This document shows positions 1-5,236 of a stretch of 5,236 nucleotides of DNA, piece after piece. The stretch is from an uncultured Lachnobacterium sp. (lineage in GTDB: Bacteria > Bacillota > Clostridia > Lachnospirales > Lachnospiraceae). The position numbers and the translations under genes were made by a program. The notes under the pieces were generated by a model. It saw only the letters and a program-made list of their open reading frames with translations, searched no databases and was not told the origin of the DNA. The stretch's first letter is position 1. The number at the start of each line of letters is the position of its first letter. The stretch is from contig URYB01000206.1 in assembly GCA_900552085.1 (NCBI GenBank), positions 1-5,236 on the forward strand. The letters are read 5' to 3'.

Positions 1-74
1 TTTTATATGTGCATTAAAATTTGAAATTTAAAGCGGTAGGTTTTTCAGTGCCCTCTAAATCGTGGTAATGGGGG

Positions 75-80
75 TATACT
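75..80 (+). promoter_or_regulatory. candidate -10 box of the sugar-transport operon
   Basis: TATACT differs from the sigma-A -10 consensus TATAAT at one position. It would place the transcription start near 87, directly against the operator-like dyad, a position from which a bound repressor would block transcription. No convincing -35 box lies 16-18 bp upstream: the bases at 51-58 are CCCTCTAA. The promoter may therefore be weak or activator-dependent, or the true promoter may differ. The rest of 1-74 shows no gene end or other recognisable feature. Confidence 0.35.
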
Positions 81-89
81 TACCTCACT

Positions 90-125
90 GGAAACGTTAC
101 CGAAAACATTATCGGAAACGATTTC
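90..125. promoter_or_regulatory. LacI/CcpA-type double operator in a 36-bp imperfect dyad
   Basis: Two GGAAACG half-site elements, at 90-96 and 114-120, each lead into an imperfect palindrome around a central CG: GGAAACGTTACC (90-101) and GGAAACGATTTC (114-125). The central CG is the signature of LacI-family operators. The first also fits the core of the CcpA cre consensus TGNAANCGNWNNC (89-101, TGGAAACGTTACC). The second fits with one mismatch (C instead of T at 113). The whole stretch is also a larger dyad centred at 107.5, in which 13 of 18 position pairs are complementary, including CCGA (100-103) with TCGG (112-115) and CGTT (95-98) with AACG (117-120). It lies just downstream of the -10 candidate. 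Likely binders are the LacI-family protein encoded at 3422-4423, CcpA, or both. The sequence cannot separate these. Confidence 0.65.
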
Positions 126-160
126 AACAAACGACATTGTTCTAATAGGGAGGAAAAAAG

Positions 161-1549
161 ATGAAAAAGAAATTAGTATCTGCAATGTTAGTATCTGCAA
201 TGTTAGCCACTGTATTAGCTGGTTGTGGCGGAGCAGACAGTAGTGATACACAGAAAGGTGACAGTGCAAAGGGAGGCACTGACGGATCTGTGTATATGTT
301 AAACTTTAAACCTGAGACAGATGAAGCCTGGCAGGATCTGGCAAAGACTTACACTGATCAGACAGGCGTAGATGTACGTGTTGTTACAGCAGCTGACGGA
401 CAGTATGACACAACATTACAGTCTGAGATGGCAAAATCTGATGCACCAACAATTTTTACAATCGGTAGCACAACAGATGCAGGAACATGGGATGAGTACA
501 CATATGATTTAAAGGACAGCAGCATTTATAACCACTTAAGCGATAAGTCACTTTCTATTACATATAATGATAAGATCGCTGGTGTAGCGAACTGCTATGA
601 GTGCTACGGAATTATCTATAATAAGACAATCCTTGAAGGATATTGTGGAATGGATAATGCAGTTGTTTCTTCTATCGATGAGATTAACAGCTTTGATAAA
701 TTAAAAGCAGTAGCTGATGATATCAATTCTCGTATCGATGAGATTAATGAGAAGCTTGGAACAGATTTAACAGAGGCATTTGCATCTGCTGGTCTTGATG
801 ATGGATCTTCATGGAGATTCTCAGGACACCTTGCAAATATGCCACTTTACTACGAATTCAAGGATGACGGATGTGACCTTGTTGCCGGAGAAGAGAAGAT
901 TACAGGAAAGTATCTTGACAACTTCAAGGCAGTTTGGGATATGTATGTATCTGATTCAGCAGCTGATCCTAAGACATTGAACTCTGGTGCATTAAATGCA
1001 GAGTCTGAGCTTGGAATGGGCGAAGCAGTATTCTACCAGAATGGTGACTGGGAGTACTCAGCACTTACTAATCCAGATAATGGATACACAGTTACAGCTG
1101 ATGATTTATCTATGATGCCAATCTACTTTGGTGTTGATGATGAGAACGAAGGTCTCTGCGTTGGTACTGAGAACTACTGGGCTGTAAACAGCAAAGCATC
1201 TCAGGATGATATCGATGCAACACTTGCATTCCTTGATTGGGTAATCACTTCTGATGAAGGTCGTGATGCAATCACAAACAAGATGGGACTTACTGCTCCA
1301 TTCGATACATTCACAGGTGACTATGAGACATCTAATGCTTTTGCGCAGGCTTCTAATGCTTTAATGGCAGCTGGAAAGACTTCTGTAGCATGGAGCTTTA
1401 ACGCAACTCCTAACGTAGATGACTGGAGAGCAGATGTAGTTGCTCCACTTGCAGCTTACACTGCTGGCGAAGGAAGCTGGGATGATGTAGTTACAGCATT
1501 CGTTGATGGATGGGCAAATCAGTGGAAATTAGCTCACGAGGAAAACTAA
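161..1549 (+). CDS. CUT1-family sugar ABC transporter, lipoprotein solute-binding protein
   Basis: This 462-residue extracellular solute-binding protein captures an oligosaccharide at the cell surface and delivers it to the two permeases encoded next. Residues 1-22 are a lipoprotein signal peptide: a lysine-rich n-region (K2-K4), a hydrophobic stretch, and the lipobox LAGC with lipidated Cys22. A polar Gly/Ser/Asp linker runs to about residue 41. The mature part shows the landmarks of the SBP_bac_1/8 fold: YGIIYNK near 149-155, a GEAVFYQNGDWEYS segment near 288-300, and TENYWAVNSK followed by the helix ending FLDWVITSDEGRD. The start is secure, with GGGAGG at 148-153 lying 7 nt before the ATG. 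Oddities are a perfect 15-bp tandem duplication inside the signal peptide (173-202) and five cysteines in the mature domain (145, 148, 162, 238, 333). Maltodextrin-type glucans are a plausible ligand by analogy with gut Lachnospiraceae systems, but the ligand cannot be read from the sequence. Confidence 0.95.
   Translation: MKKKLVSAMLVSAMLATVLAGCGGADSSDTQKGDSAKGGTDGSVYMLNFKPETDEAWQDLAKTYTDQTGVDVRVVTAADGQYDTTLQSEMAKSDAPTIFTIGSTTDAGTWDEYTYDLKDSSIYNHLSDKSLSITYNDKIAGVANCYECYGIIYNKTILEGYCGMDNAVVSSIDEINSFDKLKAVADDINSRIDEINEKLGTDLTEAFASAGLDDGSSWRFSGHLANMPLYYEFKDDGCDLVAGEEKITGKYLDNFKAVWDMYVSDSAADPKTLNSGALNAESELGMGEAVFYQNGDWEYSALTNPDNGYTVTADDLSMMPIYFGVDDENEGLCVGTENYWAVNSKASQDDIDATLAFLDWVITSDEGRDAITNKMGLTAPFDTFTGDYETSNAFAQASNALMAAGKTSVAWSFNATPNVDDWRADVVAPLAAYTAGEGSWDDVVTAFVDGWANQWKLAHEEN
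173..202 (+). repeat. perfect 15-bp tandem duplication in the signal peptide
   Basis: TTAGTATCTGCAATG occurs twice back to back (173-187 and 188-202), and the following TTA (203-205) begins a third copy. The repeat is in frame and encodes LVSAM-LVSAM, lengthening the hydrophobic core of the lipoprotein signal peptide by five residues. Removing one copy would leave a signal of 17 residues, including Cys, which is short but perhaps usable. Confidence 0.9.
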
Positions 1550-1581
1550 GACAGAATTATTAAAACATTGGTAATGAAAGC

Positions 1582-1613
1582 AAGGGGGTAAGTGGCGGTC
1601 CGCTTACTCCCTT
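1582..1613 (+). terminator. intercistronic stem-loop between binding-protein and permease genes
   Basis: A 14-bp stem, 1582-1595 with 1600-1613, closes a CGGT loop. Two of the pairs are G-U (1587/1608 and 1593/1602). It begins AAGGG on the left and ends CCCTT on the right. It sits 32 nt after the binding-protein stop codon and 22 nt before the permease start codon. Only a short, broken T-run follows (TTTCTATAA), so it is more likely a leaky terminator or a block to 3' exonucleases than a full stop. Such hairpins between malE-like and malF-like genes are a known means of raising the binding protein above the permeases. Confidence 0.75.
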
Positions 1614-1623
1614 TCTATAAGTG

Positions 1624-1629
1624 AAAGGA
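1624..1629 (+). promoter_or_regulatory. ribosome binding site that fixes the first permease start
   Basis: AAAGGA lies 6 nt before the ATG at 1636. It also lies inside the first codons of the longer reading that begins with GTG at 1621. This GTG has no Shine-Dalgarno sequence at a useful distance, only the stem-loop's right arm and TCTATAA. The site therefore favours ATG 1636 over GTG 1621. Confidence 0.8.
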
Positions 1630-1635
1630 ATTAAT

Positions 1636-2493
1636 ATGGAAAAAGCAATTAAAAAATATTCCCCTATATTTTTGCTGCCGACAATGATTGCATTTGCAAT
1701 TGGATTTATCGTTCCGTTTGTATATGGTATCTTTTTATCTTTCTGTAAATTTACGACCGTAACAGACTGGAAGTGGAGAGGACTGCAAAACTATACGAGA
1801 ATACTTTTCGTCAATGGAAAACTGGATACAACTTTTATACATTCACTTTGGTATACTGCATTATTTACAGTAGTATCGGTATTAATTATTAACGTGGTTT
1901 CATTTGCAATTGCAATGCTTTTGACAAAGGGAATCAAGGGAACAAATCTGTTCCGTACGGTATTCTTTATGCCAAACCTGATCGGTGGTATTGTGTTAAG
2001 TTACATCTGGTTAATGATCTTTAACAGCGTACTTTCCCATTTTTCAAAGACCATCGTATCTACACAGTGGTATGCATTCTGGGGATTGATCCTTGTTGTA
2101 TGCTGGCAGCAGATCGGATATATGATGATCATTTATATTGCCGGTATTCAGAATATTCCGGGAGAATTGATTGAGGCAGCCAAGATTGATGGTGCAAACG
2201 CATGGCAGTTACTTCGTCATGTTACCGTTCCGATGCTGATGCCTACAATCACGATTTGTACTTTCCTGACACTGACAAACGGATTCAAACTGTTTGATCA
2301 AAACCTGGCATTGACAGGTGGTAACCCTGGAAAGATGTCTGAATTGCTTGCATTGAACATTTACAACACAATGTATGGTACAACCGGATGGCAGGGTGTT
2401 GGCCAGGCCAAAGCCGTTATTTTCTTTATTCTTGTTGCAATTATTGCAGTTGCACAGAATAAGCTGACAACAAGTAAGGAGGTACAGGACTAA
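1636..2493 (+). CDS. CUT1-family sugar ABC transporter permease, MalF/UgpA-like
   Basis: This 285-residue inner-membrane permease forms half of the sugar channel, pairing with the product of the next gene. About six hydrophobic segments are visible, near residues 10-32, 68-96, 104-130, 145-167, 199-220 and 255-275. The cytoplasmic EAA loop that docks the ATPase is intact: E180-A181-A182-K-I-D185-G186, ending at P199 in the usual spacing. The length is normal for short MalF/LacF/UgpA-type proteins that lack the large periplasmic domain of E. coli MalF. ATG 1636 is chosen over the in-frame GTG at 1621 because AAAGGA precedes it at the right distance. The stop codon overlaps the next start by one base (TAATG), implying translational coupling. 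The stem-loop upstream probably lowers its expression relative to the binding protein. Confidence 0.93.
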   Translation: MEKAIKKYSPIFLLPTMIAFAIGFIVPFVYGIFLSFCKFTTVTDWKWRGLQNYTRILFVNGKLDTTFIHSLWYTALFTVVSVLIINVVSFAIAMLLTKGIKGTNLFRTVFFMPNLIGGIVLSYIWLMIFNSVLSHFSKTIVSTQWYAFWGLILVVCWQQIGYMMIIYIAGIQNIPGELIEAAKIDGANAWQLLRHVTVPMLMPTITICTFLTLTNGFKLFDQNLALTGGNPGKMSELLALNIYNTMYGTTGWQGVGQAKAVIFFILVAIIAVAQNKLTTSKEVQD

Positions 2494-3395
2494 TGGCTAA
2501 GAAAAATGAAGAAGTTAGCACGGTTCGTCGCGCAAAACATGGTGGCATCCTTACAGTTATATTTGCCATTCTCAGTTTCCTGTGGATTGCACCAATTTTA
2601 ATTGTATTTTTAAATTCTTTTAAACGGAAAGCATTTATTTTTACACATCCATTCAGCTTAAGTTGTTACTCTATTACAGAAGGATGGGACAAATTTAAAG
2701 CTGGAATTACGAGAGCATTTTGTGGATGGCTCAACTATTCTAACGGTATACGTAAAACAAACCTCTGGGAGTGTTTTGGAACTTCTCTGTTTATTACCAT
2801 TGGATCGGTAGCACTGATTATTTTATGTTGTTCTATGTGTGCATGGTATATTACAAGAGTACATACCAAAGTAACAAAAACAATCTATGTTTTATGTCTG
2901 TTTTCTATGATTGTACCATTCCAGATGGTTATGTTTACATTATCAAAATTTGCAAACATCCTTCACTTATCCAACCCACTGGGAATCATTATTGTTTACC
3001 TGGGATTTGGAGCAGGATTGGCGGTGTTTATGTTTACCGGATTTGTCAAAGGCATTTCGCTCGAGATTGAGGAAGCTGCTATGATCGATGGCTGCAGTCC
3101 ATTACAGACATTTTTCAAAGTTGTATTTCCAATTTTGAAGCCAACTACTGTAACCGTTGCAATTCTTGAAGCAATGTGGGTTTGGAATGATTACCTTCTG
3201 CCATACCTGGTATTAAGCAGTAAGTACAGAACCATTCCAATTGCAGTACAGTATTTGAAGCAGAGCCATGGCCAGATTGACTGGGGAGCAATGATGGCAG
3301 TTCTCGTGCTTGCAATTTTACCAATTATTATCTTTTATATTGCATGTCAAAAGTATATAATAGAAGGAGTTCTGGCAGGAGCTGTCAAAGGATAA
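2493..3395 (+). CDS. CUT1-family sugar ABC transporter permease, MalG-like
   Basis: This 300-residue permease is the second half of the membrane channel. Hydrophobic segments lie near residues 18-42, 93-118, 128-150, 158-180, 213-232 and 267-290. The EAA loop is complete: E194-A195-A196-M-I-D199-G200, ending at P213. The external loop between the first two membrane segments (about 43-92) looks some 15-20 residues longer than in E. coli-type MalG. It includes the stretch GWDKFKAGITRAF and several aromatic residues, and may contact the binding protein; this is judged by memory of the family, without alignment. Three cysteines cluster in the second segment (112, 113, 116). The start is secure: AAGGAGG at 2476-2482 precedes the ATG by 10 nt, and the ATG overlaps the previous stop. 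No ATPase gene follows, so energy must come from a shared MsmK/MalK-type ATPase encoded elsewhere. Confidence 0.93.
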   Translation: MAKKNEEVSTVRRAKHGGILTVIFAILSFLWIAPILIVFLNSFKRKAFIFTHPFSLSCYSITEGWDKFKAGITRAFCGWLNYSNGIRKTNLWECFGTSLFITIGSVALIILCCSMCAWYITRVHTKVTKTIYVLCLFSMIVPFQMVMFTLSKFANILHLSNPLGIIIVYLGFGAGLAVFMFTGFVKGISLEIEEAAMIDGCSPLQTFFKVVFPILKPTTVTVAILEAMWVWNDYLLPYLVLSSKYRTIPIAVQYLKQSHGQIDWGAMMAVLVLAILPIIIFYIACQKYIIEGVLAGAVKG

Positions 3396-3421
3396 AACTT
3401 AAAGGGACATGAGGTAAAAGA

Positions 3422-4423
3422 ATGACAATTGTTGATATAGCAAAAGAATCAGGATATTCTGTGAGTACGGTTTCAAGAGTTTTAAACGGACGGAGGGATG
3501 TAAGTCCAACTGCCCGCAAGAAAATTATGGAGATTGTGGATGCACATCAGTTTGTTCCGAATAATAATGCAAAGCATCTGAAACAGTCTGTGAGTAAAAG
3601 TATTCTGATTCTTGCAAGAGGTACTTCGAATATGCTTTTTTCCAATATCATCGAGGCTGTTCAGGCAATATTGGAAAAATCAGATTATACCCTCCGTGTC
3701 AATTATCTGGATGAGGAAGCAAACGAAGTTACTGAAGCTATCAGAGTCTGCCGGGAACATAAACCTATGGGAATCTTATTCCTTGGAAGTAATGCGCAGT
3801 ATTTTAAGGAGCAGTTTGCGCAGGTAAATGTTCCGTGTGTATTGGTAACAGACAGGGGAGATGAGCTGGAATTTGATAATCTGGCATCGGTTTCCACGGA
3901 TGATGTGGCAGCGGCAGAGATGGCGGTAGATTATCTTTTTGAGCACGGACACAAGCACATCGCTGTGATCGGTGGTGATCTGGAGAATTCTTCACCAAGT
4001 TTCCACCGTAAAATGGGGTGCGTCAACAGTTTTAAAAAATATGGTTGTACATTTGATGATGCTTATTATGGCAAAGCGCGTTTCTCTTACGAGAGTGCAT
4101 ACAAAGCGATGCAGCAGCTGCTTTCCAAAAAGCTTCCGATTACAGCAGTATTTGCAATGAGTGATGTTATGGCAATCGGTGCTATGCGTGCAATCTTTGA
4201 TGCGGGACTGCGAGTCCCGGAGGACATTTCAATGATTGGATTTGATGGTACGGTTTTAGCGGATTATTATAATCCGAAGATTGTCACTATTTGTCAGCAG
4301 TATGATCGCATTGCCCAGCGCAGCGTGGAAATTTTGCTGAGCATGATTGATCTTAACAAACCTGCGACCCATGAATTAATTCCATTTTCACTTAAAAATG
4401 AGGAGAGTGTTATACGAAAATAA
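3422..4423 (+). CDS. LacI-family transcriptional regulator
   Basis: This 333-residue cytoplasmic DNA-binding protein probably controls the operon in response to the transported sugar. Residues 1-23 form the LacI helix-turn-helix (TIVDIAKESGYSVSTVSRVLNG), with recognition residues V14, S15 and R19 aligning with LacI Y17, Q18 and R22. The hinge follows (F44-V-P-N...), with L53 in the position of the leucine that inserts into the central CG step of LacI-type operators. Residues from about 58 onward are the periplasmic-binding-protein-like sensor domain. It shows VTDRGD, HGHKHIAVIGG, AVFAMSDVMAIGAMRA and VPEDISMIGFDGT, with D275 at the usual effector-proximal aspartate. GAGG at 3411-3414 lies 7 nt before the ATG. 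The gene begins 26 nt after the second permease and shares its transcript, so repression through the 90-125 operators would be autoregulatory. MalR-like function is a guess; activation is also possible, given the weak -35 of the promoter. Confidence 0.95.
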   Translation: MTIVDIAKESGYSVSTVSRVLNGRRDVSPTARKKIMEIVDAHQFVPNNNAKHLKQSVSKSILILARGTSNMLFSNIIEAVQAILEKSDYTLRVNYLDEEANEVTEAIRVCREHKPMGILFLGSNAQYFKEQFAQVNVPCVLVTDRGDELEFDNLASVSTDDVAAAEMAVDYLFEHGHKHIAVIGGDLENSSPSFHRKMGCVNSFKKYGCTFDDAYYGKARFSYESAYKAMQQLLSKKLPITAVFAMSDVMAIGAMRAIFDAGLRVPEDISMIGFDGTVLADYYNPKIVTICQQYDRIAQRSVEILLSMIDLNKPATHELIPFSLKNEESVIRK

Positions 4424-4426
4424 AAG

Positions 4427-4442
4427 CGTATCGTCGGATACG
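4427..4442 (+). other. small hairpin just after the regulator stop codon
   Basis: CGTATC (4427-4432) pairs with GATACG (4437-4442) around a GTCG loop, giving a perfect 6-bp stem. It starts 3 nt after the stop codon and abuts the large terminator hairpin. It may add to 3'-end stability or to termination. No T-run follows directly, so alone it would not terminate. Confidence 0.55.
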
Positions 4443-4443
4443 T

Positions 4444-4490
4444 AGCAAGCCCCCGGGTGTCGACTGGCATCCGGGGGCTTGCTATTATTT
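4444..4490 (+). terminator. strong intrinsic terminator of the transport operon
   Basis: A 16-bp stem, 4444-4459 with 4468-4483, has a perfectly paired GC-rich core (AGCAAGCCCCCGG with CCGGGGGCTTGCT) and one G-U pair near the loop. A U-rich tail follows (ATTATTT, 4484-4490). It lies 20 nt after the regulator stop codon and ends the four-gene transcript. No T-run lies on the opposite side, so it appears to act on the plus strand only. Confidence 0.93.
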
Positions 4491-4580
4491 AAAACAGGCC
4501 GGGTTTTGTACTTCATTGTCAAGTAGTGAGCCGTAGATTAACCAAAACAGAAACATAATGTCTGGGAAAATGAAGTGAAT

Positions 4581-4915
4581 GGACATATGAAAAAAAAGAA
4601 AGTGTAATGTCCATAAAAAACAGAAAGAATGGACATATACAAAAAAGAAAAGTGCAATATCCACCCAAAACAGAAAGAATGGACATATACAAAAAACAAA
4701 AGTGTAATGTCCACTAAAAACAGAACGATTGGACATATGAAAAAATATATGGTGAAAATGTTCTAAGAGCATGCAATTTTTTGGATTAAATCACAGAAAT
4801 TTGTGGCATATGTCCAAAGTAAGAAAAAACTAAGGACATAAGTAAGAAAAAAACTGTATATATCCAAAAAGAGAGAATGAGGGGGACATAATAATGAATT
4901 TTTTTGTATATATCC
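4581..4915. repeat. seven-unit, about 50-bp tandem array with inverted-repeat ends
   Basis: Units start at 4581, 4631, 4681, 4731, 4783, 4834 and 4884, at intervals of 50, 50, 50, 52, 51 and 50 bp. Each is a 32-33 bp element opening with GGACATA (GGATTAA in unit 5) and closing with AATGTCC, AATATCC, AATGTTC, CATATGTCC or TATATCC. Spacers are 18-19 bp. Units 1-3 are close copies: the inner part is A-rich ending AAGTGYAATRTCC, and the spacers share AAAACAGAA. Units 6 and 7 form a second subtype sharing TGTATATATCCAAA (4855-4868 and 4905-4918). Unit 5 has its own inner near-palindrome (4792-4805). A degenerate copy may precede the array, with AATGTCT at 4557-4563 after AAAACAGAAA at 4544-4553. 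The 50-bp period is not a multiple of three, so the array is not coding. Its function is unknown: protein-binding array, chain of RNA hairpins, or variable-number tandem repeat. Confidence 0.88.
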
Positions 4916-4974
4916 AAATGACAGAAAATAGTGATACTTTTTGAGCCTTTCATCATTTAATTGTAGAAGGTATC

Positions 4975-5001
4975 TTGAAAATTTGAATAAGGAATTATAA
5001 T
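4975..5001 (+). promoter_or_regulatory. candidate promoter of the patatin-like gene
   Basis: TTGAAA (4975-4980) resembles the -35 consensus and TATAAT (4996-5001) matches the -10 consensus exactly. The spacer is 15 bp, shorter than the optimal 17, so the -35 contact may be suboptimal. Transcription would start near 5008, about 55 nt before the start codon at 5064. It lies 60 bp downstream of the last array unit, and nothing else is recognisable between them. Confidence 0.5.
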
Positions 5002-5063
5002 ATGATTAAAAGAATACATGACAAATGCAAGACAGGTTAAGGAATGAAAGAAGGCGTATGGGT

Positions 5064-5219
5064 ATGAAGACAGGTTTGGTTATGGAAGGCGGAGCAATGC
5101 GTGGCATGTTTACCGCCGGTGTGATTGATATCATGATGGAACATAAAATAGAATTTGACGGGGCAATTGGTGTATCTGCCGGAGCGGTATTTGGATGTAA
5201 TTATAAGTCAAAACAACCG
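5064..5219 (+). CDS. patatin-like phospholipase (YjjU-like), N-terminal fragment
   Basis: The first 52 residues of a patatin-family serine hydrolase are present. They contain the oxyanion-hole motif G9-G10-A-M-R13-G14 and the nucleophile elbow G36-V-S38-A-G40, with Ser38 as the catalytic serine. The catalytic Asp lies in the missing part; full proteins of this type are about 280-300 residues. Such enzymes hydrolyse acyl lipids, probably at the cytoplasmic side, but the physiological substrate is unknown. ATG 5064 is chosen because AGAAGG (5049-5054) is 9 nt upstream. The in-frame ATG at 5058 would leave only 3 nt. The gene has its own likely promoter and is separated from the sugar operon by a terminator, so a shared function is not implied. 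It is cut by the contig end: bases from 5220 on are adapter, so any residues read after P52 are artefactual. Confidence 0.88.
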
Positions 5220-5236
5220 AGATCGGAAGAGCGTCG
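5220..5236. other. untrimmed Illumina TruSeq adapter at contig end
   Basis: AGATCGGAAGAGCGTCG is identical to the first 17 bases of the widely used Illumina TruSeq adapter as it appears at the 3' end of read-through reads. It lies exactly at the window's end and replaces the expected continuation of the phospholipase gene. These bases are a library artefact and should be masked. Confidence 0.95.

Noticed and set aside
1621..1635. GTG start codon giving a first permease five residues longer
   Set aside because: The ribosome binding site AAAGGA lies inside this extension and is well placed for ATG 1636. No ribosome binding site precedes the GTG.
4203..4219. Perfect 7-bp hairpin CGGGACT-GCG-AGTCCCG inside the regulator gene
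   Set aside because: It encodes the family-conserved segment AGLRVPEDIS, so the palindrome is explained by coding constraint. No T-run follows, and it lies about 200 bp before the stop codon.
4509..4525. TACTT-N7-AAGTA inverted repeat containing TTGACA on the minus strand, a possible antisense -35 box
   Set aside because: No -10-like hexamer lies at 16-18 bp on the minus strand (the bases there are GC-rich), and the 5-bp stem is too short to stand out from background.
4485..4772. A 95-codon minus-strand open reading frame rich in Phe, with repeated peptide-like segments
   Set aside because: It runs antisense through the 50-bp array. Because 50 is not divisible by three, successive copies are read in different frames, so the peptide does not repeat properly. 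Its Phe and Ser richness comes from A-runs on the plus strand, and no ribosome binding site was identified.
4581..4915. CRISPR array
   Set aside because: The unit interiors and spacers are both A-rich and partly conserved, whereas CRISPR has identical repeats and unrelated spacers. The 18-bp spacers are too short, and no cas gene is in the window.
4894..4944. A 16-codon open reading frame (MNFFVYIQ...) preceded by a GAGGGGGA purine run
   Set aside because: Its first half lies within repeat unit 7 and the purine run is spacer sequence. No conserved peptide is visible, so chance is the simpler explanation.

Overview
The window looks like the end of a draft or metagenomic contig from a low-GC, Gram-positive gut anaerobe, most likely a Lachnospiraceae member of the Roseburia / Agathobacter (Eubacterium rectale) type. 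This is inferred from AT-rich codon use, strong AGGAGG-type ribosome binding sites, a lipoprotein-anchored sugar-binding protein, and a sugar-transport operon with no ATPase gene of its own. The genus call is an impression and rests on no search.

Positions 1-160 are a regulatory leader with a TATACT -10 candidate followed by a 36-bp imperfect dyad holding two LacI/CcpA-type operator-like sites. Positions 161-4423 are one four-gene, plus-strand operon: a lipoprotein solute-binding protein, two CUT1-family permeases whose genes overlap by one base, and a LacI-family regulator. A 14-bp stem-loop separates the binding-protein gene from the permease genes, a layout known to let the binding protein be made in excess. 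A strong intrinsic terminator at 4444-4490 closes the operon. The likely substrate is an oligosaccharide, with maltodextrin-type glucans a reasonable guess that the sequence does not prove. ATP hydrolysis must come from an MsmK/MalK-like ATPase encoded elsewhere.

Positions 4491-5063 hold no gene. The striking content is an A-rich tandem array at 4581-4915: seven units about 50 bp apart, each a 32-33 bp element bounded by GGACATA-like and TATGTCC-like inverted ends, with spacers of about 18 bp. I do not recognise this array as a named element; it is the best candidate here for something undescribed. A promoter candidate follows (TTGAAA / TATAAT, 15-bp spacing). The start of a patatin-like phospholipase gene begins at about 5064.

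The last 17 bases (5220-5236) match the start of an Illumina TruSeq adapter, so the final codons are not genomic and the phospholipase gene is cut by the contig end.
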